From the NCBI GenBank assembly GCA_902478945.1, contig CABSMX010000007.1:1-34501 (forward strand): a stretch of DNA of 34,501 nucleotides, written 5' to 3'. The notes under the pieces are model-generated. The model did not search any database, had not been told where the DNA came from, and saw only the letters and a program-made list of their open reading frames with translations. The first letter of the stretch is position 1. Each line of letters begins with the position of its first letter. The stretch is from an uncultured Collinsella sp. Its GTDB lineage: Bacteria; Actinomycetota; Coriobacteriia; Coriobacteriales; Coriobacteriaceae. Shown here one piece after another: positions 6,606 to 15,367 of this stretch. The position numbers and the translations under genes were made by a program.

Positions 6606-7493
6606 CTACCAGCTCAGCAGCTCGTAGCCGTCCTCGGTCACCACGAGCTGCACCTCGCACTGGGCCGAATCGCTGCCGTCCTTGGTGCGCACGCACCAAC
6701 CGTCACCCTTGCTAATCTTGATGTCGGGCGCTCCGGCGTTGACCATGGGCTCGATGGTAAAGACCATGCCCGGAGCCATGATGGTGTCCACATCGGGTGC
6801 CTCGGTGGTAAAGCCCACAAACGGGTCCTCGTGGAACTCCTTGCCTATGCCGTGTCCGCCGTACTCGCGCACCACGCTAAAGCCGGCGTCCTCGACCGTC
6901 TTTTGCACGGCTTCGGCCATAACGGACAGCGGCAGCCACGGCTTGACGGCCGCCAGACCCGCCTCCACGCTGGCGCGGGTGACGTCGACCAGGCGCTGAC
7001 GCTCGGCAGAGACCTCGCCAATGCAGAACATGCGGCTCGAATCACTAAAGTAGCCGTCAAGAATCGTGGAGCAGTCCACGTTGATGATGTCGCCCTCGTG
7101 CAGCACGTCCGTATCGCAGGGGATACCGTGACAGACCACATCGTTGATCGAGGTGCATACGCTCTTGGGGTAGCCCTCGTAGTTGAGGTCGGCCGGCGTG
7201 CCACCGTGCTCGACGGTGTAGTCATAGATCATCTGGTCGATCTGGTTGGTGGTCATGCCCGCGGCGATGTGCTCGCCTACGTAATCGAGCACGCCCACGT
7301 TGATGGCGGCCGAGCGCTTGATGCCCTCGATATCGGCGGGCGTCTTGTAGAGCGTGCGGGGCAGAACCTCCCAGCCCTCTTCCCACAAGCGCTCGAGGCG
7401 CTCATCAAAGGTGCTATGGCATTTCTTATATTTTTTGCCGCTGCCGCACCAGCAAGCGTCGTTGCGGCCGGGCACGGGTCCTTTGTCAAACAT
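6606..7493 (-). CDS. map: Methionine aminopeptidase, type I, with SEC-C zinc motif
   Basis: It removes the initiator methionine from new proteins. The 295-residue protein has the pita-bread metallopeptidase ligands: Asp140 (INVDCST), Asp151 (FSDSSR), His214 (GGHGIG), Glu248 (FTIEPM) and Glu280 (QCEVQLV). In front of the catalytic domain, residues 8-26 form a SEC-C motif, PGRNDACWCGSGKKYKKCH, with Cys14, Cys16, Cys25 and His26 as zinc ligands. SEC-C motifs also end SecA and are thought to help ribosome or partner docking, which suits a co-translational enzyme. The ATG follows AAAGGAAG. It is monocistronic, with its own terminator. Confidence 0.95.
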   Translation of the reverse strand: MFDKGPVPGRNDACWCGSGKKYKKCHSTFDERLERLWEEGWEVLPRTLYKTPADIEGIKRSAAINVGVLDYVGEHIAAGMTTNQIDQMIYDYTVEHGGTPADLNYEGYPKSVCTSINDVVCHGIPCDTDVLHEGDIINVDCSTILDGYFSDSSRMFCIGEVSAERQRLVDVTRASVEAGLAAVKPWLPLSVMAEAVQKTVEDAGFSVVREYGGHGIGKEFHEDPFVGFTTEAPDVDTIMAPGMVFTIEPMVNAGAPDIKISKGDGWCVRTKDGSDSAQCEVQLVVTEDGYELLSW

Positions 7494-7545
7494 GGCTAAC
7501 TTCCTTTCATCCGCAGCTAGTATAGCCCACCCACGCGTCTATAAA

Positions 7546-7612
7546 AGTTGCGGTGATATAGTTCCGATTTAAGCGGTTTAACAGCACAAATAGGAACTAT
7601 ATCACCGCAACT
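7546..7612. repeat. Palindromic repeat, family 1, copy b
   Basis: The arms at 7546-7565 and 7593-7612 are exact 20-base reverse complements (key words gttgcggtga and tcaccgcaac), with a 27-base loop. It lies between the start of map and the stop of the radical SAM gene, both leftward, so it may be in the map leader. A second copy with slightly diverged arms is at 153-218. Confidence 0.85.
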
Positions 7613-7653
7613 GATGGGGCGGGATGGCGGGCACTAGCTGCTGCGTGGTTTTG

Positions 7654-8430
7654 CTAGTAGCTCACCTGGCAGGGGATGCCGAGGGCTTGGACGCGCGCGG
7701 CAATGGCGTCGAGCACCTCGGGTGCCGCTTTAGTAAGGCCGGCGACCGGTGTCTCGCGCGCCACCGTGTAGATAGTCGCCTCCTGCGGGCGAATGCGTTC
7801 GAGCGCCGCGAGCCAAGGGCCGACGTACTCCTCGCCGGTGTTATCGAGAGACTTGCCTCGGTACTCGCCGCTCAAAAACATCGTCTGGATAATGACGTGG
7901 CCGTTAAAGCTCGCGAACGTTTCGATCTGGTGCTCTACATCGTAGGGGCCAACGGGCTGGTCGAGCAGCTGGATAAAAGCCGGGTCGACCGTATCGAGCT
8001 TGAGGATGTTATCGTCGACCATCATGAGCGCATCGTGTACCTGGGGACGGTCGGCGCGCGTGCCGTTGGAAAGCACGGCAATCTTGGTGTTTGGGGCCAG
8101 CTGGTCGCGCAGCGCGATGGCACCGGCGATGGCCTGCGGAAACTCAGGTGCGGCGGTTGGTTCGCCGTTGCCGGCAAACGTGATTACATCGGGCAGCTCA
8201 CCCTCGATTGCCATCTCGTGCAGCTTGGCCTCGAGTGCATCGAGCACCACGGCAGCCGTGTTATACGGCTCGTGGCAGGGGTGCTCGGCGTTGAGACCGT
8301 TCTCGCAGTAGATGCAGTCGAACGTGCAGATTTTGCCGCTCGCCGGCATCATGTTGACACCGAGCGAAAGGCCCAGGCGACGGCTGCGGACGGGCCCAAA
8401 GATGGGGCTGGCATTTAAAAACGTAGACAT
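7654..8430 (-). CDS. Radical SAM protein
   Basis: This is an iron-sulfur enzyme that would cleave S-adenosylmethionine to start radical chemistry. In the 258-residue product, CTFDCIYC gives the CxxxCxxC cluster ligands (Cys35, 39, 42), followed by TFAGNGEPTAAPEF, a typical GGEP-like SAM segment, and VLSNGT. It resembles the COG0731-type MoaA-like proteins, whose substrates are often unknown; I cannot name a reaction. The start at 8430 is chosen because AAGGAG lies 9 bases upstream; an ATG at 8481 would add 17 residues and has no ribosome site. The upstream neighbour, an alpha/beta hydrolase gene, diverges. Confidence 0.85.
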   Translation of the reverse strand: MSTFLNASPIFGPVRSRRLGLSLGVNMMPASGKICTFDCIYCENGLNAEHPCHEPYNTAAVVLDALEAKLHEMAIEGELPDVITFAGNGEPTAAPEFPQAIAGAIALRDQLAPNTKIAVLSNGTRADRPQVHDALMMVDDNILKLDTVDPAFIQLLDQPVGPYDVEHQIETFASFNGHVIIQTMFLSGEYRGKSLDNTGEEYVGPWLAALERIRPQEATIYTVARETPVAGLTKAAPEVLDAIAARVQALGIPCQVSY

Positions 8431-8665
8431 AGGCATATGCTCCTTGGGACAGTTGAGCTTAAGCATAGCATCGGCCTTCATGTGGGTTGCGGGTTTGGGC
8501 GCTGTTGTTTAGGCAGAAACCTTGCAATCGGGCGAGTTTTCGAAACCCTGTCATGAAAGGGCGCGAGCTGGGTACAGTAAACGCATTCATGTACACACAA
8601 AATGACGCCATCTGACCAAGCCGCACCCCGGCACGGCCTGGTGGTGTTGACGATGGGAACACAGT

Positions 8666-9463
8666 ATGGATTTTACGGTCGAGAATGCGGGCACTACGAT
8701 CGCCTGCCGCGAGTATGCCGGCCCGGTTGTATCGTCCGATGCACCCGCCTTGGTTTGCGTGCACGGTGCCTGCGTCGACGGCGTCTTTTTTGACGCCATC
8801 GCCCGCGAGCTCGCCTGTGACTATCGCGTCATTACCTACGACCGGCGCGGTTGCGGCGAGAGCGGCGACGCTGCAGACGGACGCTACGATCTCGCCGTCC
8901 AGGCCGCGGACCTGCAGGCCGTTATCGAGCGTATTGGCGCTCCGGCAAACGTGCTCGCGCACAGTGCCGGTACGCTGGTGACGCTGGAGCTTCTCCGTGC
9001 AAACCCCACCATAATCTCGCGTGCGATTCTGCATGAACCCGCCGTGACGGATGAGGGTGCCGGTCTGGGCGCGGCCCCGGTTTTGCTCGAGATGATCGCC
9101 GCGGGAAAGGTCTCCAGGGCATTACGGGCCTTCCTGGGCGCCATCGGCGATTCGGACCCTGAGGCCCCCAAGTTAACCGAGGCAGAAGCCAAGCATGCCC
9201 TGCGCAACGGCCGCAGCTTCATGGCAAACGAATACGGGATTACTATGACCTGCGTTCCCGATTGGGATAGCGTCCGTGCGTCGAAAACGGTGGCCGCCGT
9301 GCTCCTGGGCGAGCTCTCGATTGGCACGCCTCGCGAGGCGGGCACGAGGGTGGCGGCTGAGCTTTTGGACTGTCCGCTCGTAACGGTTCCCGGCGCGCAC
9401 AACGGCCTGCGCGATCGCCCGGGAGCGGCTGCCCAGACTGTCCTTGGCATCCTGGGGCTCTAA
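8666..9463 (+). CDS. Alpha/beta hydrolase
   Basis: This is a soluble serine hydrolase of the alpha/beta fold, 265 residues. CVHGACVDG (residues 31-39) forms the oxyanion strand. YDRRGCGESG is the usual downstream loop. Ser100 in LAHSAGT is the nucleophile, within an A-H-S-A-G elbow, and His in GAHNGLRD near residue 247 completes the active site. Closest in style are esterase or haloperoxidase-like enzymes; the substrate is unknown. There is only a weak ribosome site (gatggga) before the ATG. It stands alone between the divergent radical SAM gene and the signalling gene. Confidence 0.82.
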   Translation: MDFTVENAGTTIACREYAGPVVSSDAPALVCVHGACVDGVFFDAIARELACDYRVITYDRRGCGESGDAADGRYDLAVQAADLQAVIERIGAPANVLAHSAGTLVTLELLRANPTIISRAILHEPAVTDEGAGLGAAPVLLEMIAAGKVSRALRAFLGAIGDSDPEAPKLTEAEAKHALRNGRSFMANEYGITMTCVPDWDSVRASKTVAAVLLGELSIGTPREAGTRVAAELLDCPLVTVPGAHNGLRDRPGAAAQTVLGILGL

Positions 9464-9674
9464 CACCCGCAATAGCCAAAGCAGACTTCACCCGCAAACG
9501 TTTCGGCATTGTTAACAAATGTGTTCAAAACCTCACGTCTGCGGCTTCAATCGCGCCGTCTGCCAACTCATAAAAATGTAACAGCATTTACGTGCTTACC
9601 TGCATCGGCAAGGTGTTACCCTTGTAGCATTTGGAACCCACCGCTACCACGCGAAGCTATCGAAAGGGCCCCAT

Positions 9675-11555
9675 ATGCTCAATAATCACGAGGTCAATCT
9701 AACCGACGAGGAGGCTGCCGCCGAGGTCGCCCGTGTCGCGAAGACCTACCCCGTGGTACGTTTACTGTCGGCCGATCAGATTAAGAGCGAGCCTAACTGC
9801 CTGCTCGCCGGCGATCGCTGCCCTTGTTTGCGCCAGGCAAGTCTTGAGGCCTTGACAGATTCCGATGAGGTGTCGGAGCAACTGCTCAACGATGGCGTTG
9901 AGTACCGCGCTCGCCTGCGCCCTCTGAAGGTCGAGGGCGAGCCTCATGTCCTGCTGATGGTGCGTCCGATCGATGGGCAAGAGGCCGCAAAAGAGGACCT
10001 TGTCTACACCGACGTGCTGACGAGCGTGCACAATCGCCGATATTACGAGGAAAAGCTCCGTAGCGCCCGCATGAATGCCGGCGTTGCGATGATCGACCTT
10101 GATGATTTTAGGGTCTTCAACGATACGTGTGGCCGTCATGCCGGCGACCTTGCGCTCGGTGCCGTGGCGACAGCCATGCGCAGCGGAATCCGTTCGACTG
10201 ACGAGCTTGTGCGCTATGGCTGCGACAAGTTTGTGGTTGTCATGCCCAATATTCCCTCCGATGACTTCACCCGTCGCCTGCATCAGGTGTCCGATGCCGT
10301 TCGTTCCACGATTATTCCGGGCCATGAGTACGTGAGCTTGGCGGCATGTGTTGGTGGCGTTCGCATTCATGGCGAGACGGTCGATGAGGGCGTTGGCCGC
10401 GCTGTCCAGTTACTGAGCCGCGCTAAGGCAAAAGCCGGTACGGTCGTGACCGATGCCGATTCCATCGAGGCCTTCCAAAGCGAAAAGCCTTTGGTACTTA
10501 TTGTCGATGACTCCGAGATGAACCGAGTCATTCTCAGCGAGATGCTCAAGGACGAGTATTGCATCCTCGAGGCCGACAACGGTCGTACGGCGCTCGACAT
10601 GGTCGACCGCTATGGTGATGAGTTGTCGCTCGTGCTGCTGGACATTGTCATGCCGGGCATAAGCGGCTTTGAGGTGCTGGCCGATCTGTCGCGCCGATCG
10701 GGTATCGACAATCTGCCTGTCATCATGATTTCGAGCGAAGATTCCGACGATATGGTTCTGCGCGCGTACGAGCTGGGCGCCTCGGACTATATCAACCGCC
10801 CGTTTGACTCCCGTGTCGTGCGCCGCCGCGTAAATAACACCATCCGCCTGTACGCCAAACAGCGCCGCCTGACGAGCCTGCTGTCCCAGCAGTATAACGA
10901 GCGCGTCAAGAACAGTCGCATGCTCATCGACATCATGGCCGGCGTCATGGAGCTTCGCAACGGCGAGAGCGGCAGGCACGTTACGAATATCGAAAAGCTG
11001 ACTGAGCTGCTGCTTGGCTGTCTGGTCCAGCGTAGCGGCACGATCTCCCTCGACAATGAGGAACGCTCCACGATTGCCCTGGCTTCGGCGCTGCACGATA
11101 TCGGCAAGATGTCGATTGACGATGCGATTCTCAACAAACCCGGACGCCTTACGCCCGAGGAGTTCGAGATTATGAAGACGCATACCACGATCGGCGCCGA
11201 CATGTTGCTTGAGCTGGGCCGCCATCACGTCGGTAATGCGCTTATGGAATATGCGTACCAGATTGCGCGTTGGCATCACGAGCGCTGGGACGGCAAGGGT
11301 TATCCCGATGGCCTTAAGGGCGACGAGATTCCCATTGCCGCACAGGTGGTTTCGGTGGCCGACGTGTACGATGCGCTGACGAGCGTGCGCGTGTACAAGG
11401 ACGCTATCCCGCACAAGGAGGCGATCCAGATGATCCTGGACGGTAAGTGCGGCACCTTTAACCCGCTGTTGCTCGACTGCTTGCTCGAGGTGCAAGACCG
11501 TATTGCCGAGACGTTGGCACGCCCCGCCGACGTTGTCGCGTTTCCTACGATTTAG
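9675..11555 (+). CDS. Degenerate GGDEF - receiver - HD-GYP signalling protein
   Basis: This is a 626-residue cyclic-di-GMP-type signalling protein. Residues 1-105 form a sensor-like region with a Cys-rich spot (CLLAGDRCPC). Residues 111-258 match a GGDEF domain, but the signature reads GCDKF (182-186), so cyclase activity is doubtful. Residues 272-395 are a receiver with acidic pocket Asp278/279 and phospho-acceptor Asp323 (LLDIVMP); the usual Lys is Arg375. Residues 410-600 are an HD-GYP phosphodiesterase with HDIGK (474-478), HHERWDG and GYPDG, all intact. The likely output is cleavage of cyclic di-GMP controlled by phosphorylation. The ATG follows AAAGGG. An Hpt gene follows by 23 bases, a plausible phosphate source. 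Confidence 0.9.
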   Translation: MLNNHEVNLTDEEAAAEVARVAKTYPVVRLLSADQIKSEPNCLLAGDRCPCLRQASLEALTDSDEVSEQLLNDGVEYRARLRPLKVEGEPHVLLMVRPIDGQEAAKEDLVYTDVLTSVHNRRYYEEKLRSARMNAGVAMIDLDDFRVFNDTCGRHAGDLALGAVATAMRSGIRSTDELVRYGCDKFVVVMPNIPSDDFTRRLHQVSDAVRSTIIPGHEYVSLAACVGGVRIHGETVDEGVGRAVQLLSRAKAKAGTVVTDADSIEAFQSEKPLVLIVDDSEMNRVILSEMLKDEYCILEADNGRTALDMVDRYGDELSLVLLDIVMPGISGFEVLADLSRRSGIDNLPVIMISSEDSDDMVLRAYELGASDYINRPFDSRVVRRRVNNTIRLYAKQRRLTSLLSQQYNERVKNSRMLIDIMAGVMELRNGESGRHVTNIEKLTELLLGCLVQRSGTISLDNEERSTIALASALHDIGKMSIDDAILNKPGRLTPEEFEIMKTHTTIGADMLLELGRHHVGNALMEYAYQIARWHHERWDGKGYPDGLKGDEIPIAAQVVSVADVYDALTSVRVYKDAIPHKEAIQMILDGKCGTFNPLLLDCLLEVQDRIAETLARPADVVAFPTI

Positions 11556-11578
11556 TTTGACCAAAGGAGTTTTAATCC

Positions 11579-11935
11579 ATGATTTCCATGCGTGAGGCGT
11601 ATGAGAAGATCGGCGCTAATTATGATGACGCGTGCGCTCGGCTGATGGGCGGGGAAATGCTTGCCCGCTTTGCCCTCAAGTTTTTGGATGACGAGAGCAT
11701 GGACAAGCTGGAGGCCGCCATGGCGGCAGGAGACGCCGAAGGTGCGTTTATGGCAGCGCACACGCTCAAGGGCGTGAGCCAGAACTTGGGATTCGACAAT
11801 CCGTACGAGCCGGCGGTTGTGGTGACCGAGGCGCTGCGCGGCGCCGATGCCGTTGACGGCGCTCGCGAGGGGATGCATGCGTTGCAGCAGCAATATGCGG
11901 CTACGATGTCGGCCCTGCGCGAAGCGGCTGAATAA
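11579..11935 (+). CDS. Hpt (histidine phosphotransfer) protein
   Basis: This is a 118-residue all-helical phosphotransfer protein. The motif AAHTLKGVSQNLG carries the phospho-accepting His61, matching the HxxKG core of Hpt domains. It would pass phosphate to a receiver, most simply the receiver domain of the protein encoded 23 bases upstream. No histidine kinase is present in the window, so the kinase that feeds it must lie elsewhere. AAAGGAG precedes the ATG. A strong bidirectional terminator ends the pair. Confidence 0.88.
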   Translation: MISMREAYEKIGANYDDACARLMGGEMLARFALKFLDDESMDKLEAAMAAGDAEGAFMAAHTLKGVSQNLGFDNPYEPAVVVTEALRGADAVDGAREGMHALQQQYAATMSALREAAE

Positions 11936-11976
11936 GAGCTTGCGGGCCTTGGGCTGTGTGCCTGTCGCGTATAGGC

Positions 11977-12019
11977 AAAAGGGCGCCCCGTCGGACCATG
12001 TGGCCGGCGGGGCGCCCTT
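11977..12019. terminator. Bidirectional terminator
   Basis: aagggcgccccg (11979-11990) pairs exactly with cggggcgccctt (12008-12019). It lies between the rightward Hpt gene and the leftward amidotransferase-like gene, so it can serve both. The A-run at its left edge gives a short T-run on the minus strand. Confidence 0.8.
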
Positions 12020-12040
12020 ATCTGTTATGCAGTTCGCGAA

Positions 12041-12850
12041 CTAGCGGGCCTGCTTTACCTTGGCCGCTGCCTCGACAAACGACTTCCACAGGTTAAAGTC
12101 GGTCTCGAGCGTCTTCCACGTGTATTCAGGATGCCATTGCACGCCCAGGCAGAACGGCTGGCCTTCGACTTCGATGCACTCGGGAACGCCGTCGGTTGCC
12201 TTGGCGACCAAGCGCGTGCTCTTACCCAGACGATCGACGCAGCAGTGATGTGCCGAGTTGGTCTGGATCAGCCTGTGCCCGCCAACCGCGCGCTCCAGCA
12301 GCGAGCCCGGCATGACCTCGACGGGGTGCACGGGGTCGTTGAGCACGTGGGTGTGGCGCCACTGCGTGCGGCCCTCGCGAGCGCCCAGGCTCGGCACGTC
12401 CATGCACAGGGTGCCGCCGGTGGCGACGTTGAGCAGCTGCGTGCCGCGGCAGGTGGTAAAGAGCGGCTTCTTGGCGCGAAGTGCCTCGTTAACCAGCTTA
12501 AACTCAAAACGGTCGCGTATCTCGCAGCACAGCGTGGGGTCGTAAGGACGCTCGTCGCCCCAGCGTTTGGGGTTGACGTCCGGACCGCCGGGAATGGCGA
12601 TGCCGTCGGCGATTTCCACGTAATGACGGATAACGTCGACGTCTTCGGTAATGGACATCTGCAGCGGCAGACCGCCGGCGGCAAGAATGGCGTCGACAAA
12701 GACACTTGCGATTTCCTCGTTGGGGGAGAGCATCTCGGTTAAAAACGGCTCTGCCTCTTCCCAGCGCGGTGCGACGAGGATGAGTGGGCGGTCGGCGGGG
12801 GCGACGTCGACGTGCGGGGTGTATGACGATGAAGTGCGAGTTCCGATCAT
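12041..12850 (-). CDS. Gamma-glutamyl hydrolase, peptidase C26 (PuuD-like)
   Basis: This is a class I glutamine-amidotransferase-like hydrolase, expected to split gamma-glutamyl amides such as gamma-glutamyl-GABA. In 269 residues, GIAIPGGPDVNP (88-91 GGPD) marks the family, Cys134 in FTTCRGTQLLN is the nucleophile, and His240/Glu242 in GVQWHPEY complete the triad. No putrescine pathway partners are adjacent. The downstream-lying amino acid importer, on the same strand, could be related through glutamate metabolism, but a hairpin separates them. The start at 12850 has no strong ribosome site and could be a few codons later. Confidence 0.85.
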   Translation of the reverse strand: MIGTRTSSSYTPHVDVAPADRPLILVAPRWEEAEPFLTEMLSPNEEIASVFVDAILAAGGLPLQMSITEDVDVIRHYVEIADGIAIPGGPDVNPKRWGDERPYDPTLCCEIRDRFEFKLVNEALRAKKPLFTTCRGTQLLNVATGGTLCMDVPSLGAREGRTQWRHTHVLNDPVHPVEVMPGSLLERAVGGHRLIQTNSAHHCCVDRLGKSTRLVAKATDGVPECIEVEGQPFCLGVQWHPEYTWKTLETDFNLWKSFVEAAAKVKQAR

Positions 12851-12893
12851 AGGTGTTGCTTTTGAATCTGAAGGTGACAGGGCACATGAGAGA

Positions 12894-12927
12894 CGTGGGA
12901 CAACACTTTCAATGGATTTGTCCCACG
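12894..12927. terminator. Hairpin after amino acid importer operon
   Basis: cgtgggacaa (12894-12903) pairs with ttgtcccacg (12918-12927). It lies 12 bases beyond the stop of the leftward ATPase gene, where the importer operon should end, although only a weak T-run follows on the minus strand. It could alternatively lie in a transcript leaving the amidotransferase gene promoter. Confidence 0.5.
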
Positions 12928-12938
12928 GGGCGGTCTGG

Positions 12939-13703
<765 letters not shown>

Positions 13704-13739
13704 GGTGCTCGGCTCCTTATGACTCGAAATGGTAAAGCG

Positions 13740-14573
13740 TTAGCGGATGATGGTCGCGCCGGTCTTGTGCGAAACGTAGACAGCGGCCTTGTTAATCGCG
13801 ACGTTGATGAGGATGTAGATGACCGCGATCACCAGGTAGACCGACACGAGGGCGTCGTAGTTGGTAATGAGCACGCGGGCGTTTTGCATGAGGTCGGGGT
13901 AGCTCACCACATAGGCGACGGTGGTGTCTTTGACTACGACCACGAGCTGCGAAATCAACGACGGGATAATAAACCGAATCGCCTGCGGCAACACGATTTT
14001 AAAGGTGATTTTGGCCTTGGAGAGACCGAGCGCCTGGGCGGCCTCAACCTGCCCGCGCGGTACGGCGTTGACGCCGGCGCGGAAAATCTCGGCCAGCACG
14101 CCGGCAGCAGCGAGCGCGACGGGAAGCGTGAGCATCCAAAACGACGGCAGCGCAATTTTGTACTGGGGCAGCACCAAAAAGAAGAAGTAGATGAACAGCA
14201 GGCTCGGTACGCCACGGAAGAAATCGGTGAGCACGCGGCAAACCAGTTGGAGCGGCTTAATGTCGCTGGTGCGGCCGAGCATAAGGGCTAAGCCCAGCAC
14301 CAGTGCGATGGCGCCAGCGGTGAGTGCGACTTTAACAGTGCCCTCAAAGCCGGCAAGCAGGAACTTCCAGGTGGTGAGGTGCGTAAAGAAATACCAATAG
14401 TGGACCGAAAGCTGGCCGGTCACATAGAAGCGCTGCAGTACCAGGATGGCGAGCGCGGCGACAGCAACAAGCGAGATGGCGGTGCCGATGCGAATCTTGG
14501 CGCGCATCTTGGGGCCGGGAGCCTCGTAGAGCGCATCGCGCATGGTGAGCGCGGAGGTGGAGTGCTTGCTCAT
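13740..14573 (-). CDS. Polar amino acid ABC importer, permease 2
   Basis: This is an inner-membrane permease of the HisM/GluD type, 277 residues. After a soluble N-terminus, about six hydrophobic segments are visible (for example 33-50 and 74-98). The EAA loop, PRGQVEAAQALGLSKAKITF, contacts the ATPase. Its start codon overlaps the stop of the first permease by 4 bases (ATGA), indicating translational coupling and a 1:1 permease pair. Confidence 0.92.
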   Translation of the reverse strand: MSKHSTSALTMRDALYEAPGPKMRAKIRIGTAISLVAVAALAILVLQRFYVTGQLSVHYWYFFTHLTTWKFLLAGFEGTVKVALTAGAIALVLGLALMLGRTSDIKPLQLVCRVLTDFFRGVPSLLFIYFFFLVLPQYKIALPSFWMLTLPVALAAAGVLAEIFRAGVNAVPRGQVEAAQALGLSKAKITFKIVLPQAIRFIIPSLISQLVVVVKDTTVAYVVSYPDLMQNARVLITNYDALVSVYLVIAVIYILINVAINKAAVYVSHKTGATIIR

Positions 14574-15229
14574 CGGAGGATCCTCACCTTCTTATCGATA
14601 TAGTTGCCAATGTGGCTCACCACGAAGGCTGTGCCCAGGTAGCCGAGCGCCGAGATAAAGAACGCGGCGACGCCGCCGAGCGAGCGCGTGTTGATATAGC
14701 TCACCACGCCGGTGAGCTCTTGCGGCTTAAGCGGCACCTGGCTGCCCAAGGCGGTAGTGAGCATGACGGCGATAAAGAGGTTAGTCATGGGCAGCACACT
14801 CGAGCGCAGTGCCTGCGGAATCACGATCTTGGCGAGGATGCGGCTGAAGCTCATGCCGAGCGAACGTGCGGCTTCCACCTGACCGACGCCGACGGTATTG
14901 ATGCCGCTCATAAAGTTCTCGGAGCCAAAGGCCGAGCCCAAAAGGACCGTGGCGACGATAACGCAGGTGCGGTAGGGCAGGACGACCTTGAGCGGCGGCA
15001 GCGCATAGACGACGATGATGAGCAGCGCAACGCCGGGGATGTTACGGAAGACCTGGACATACAGGTCGCCAAAGACGCGCAGCGGCTTGAGCGGCGACAC
15101 GCGCATCACGGTGACGGCAACGGCCAGCACCATGGCGATGGCAAACGACTCAAGTGTCATGCCCCAGGTTGCTAGCAGGGCGTCGATATAGTTCTGGCCA
15201 TAGAGCGACCAGAGCTCGGAGAGACTCAT
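14570..15229 (-). CDS. Polar amino acid ABC importer, permease 1
   Basis: This is an inner-membrane permease of the GluC/HisQ type, 219 residues, with about five hydrophobic segments and an EAA loop VGQVEAARSLGMSFSRILAK. It would pair with the permease encoded immediately after it. AGGAGG precedes its ATG by a normal distance. A hairpin lies between this gene and the binding-protein gene upstream, so the permeases are probably made in smaller amounts than the binding protein. Confidence 0.92.
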   Translation of the reverse strand: MSLSELWSLYGQNYIDALLATWGMTLESFAIAMVLAVAVTVMRVSPLKPLRVFGDLYVQVFRNIPGVALLIIVVYALPPLKVVLPYRTCVIVATVLLGSAFGSENFMSGINTVGVGQVEAARSLGMSFSRILAKIVIPQALRSSVLPMTNLFIAVMLTTALGSQVPLKPQELTGVVSYINTRSLGGVAAFFISALGYLGTAFVVSHIGNYIDKKVRILR

Positions 15230-15253
15230 GCGGACCTCCTGCCGGTAAGGAAA

Positions 15254-15279
15254 GGGGCTCCCGTGTGTACGGAAGCCCC
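15254..15279 (-). terminator. Intercistronic hairpin inside the importer operon
   Basis: On the minus strand GGGGCTTCCGT pairs with ACGGGAGCCCC across a 4-base loop, followed by TTTCCTT. It lies between the binding-protein gene and permease 1. Such partial terminators or RNA-stabilising hairpins commonly raise binding-protein output above that of the membrane subunits. Confidence 0.65.
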
Positions 15280-15367
15280 GACAACTCAGTGAGGAAACAG
15301 TTTACCGCAATAAAGCGCATCATGCGTTTCCGTATGGTTTCGTTGCGGCTGTTACCAGGCTCGCTGC

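Noticed and set aside
9675..11555. Active diguanylate cyclase
   Set aside because: The signature is GCDKF rather than GGDEF, so catalysis is not supported.
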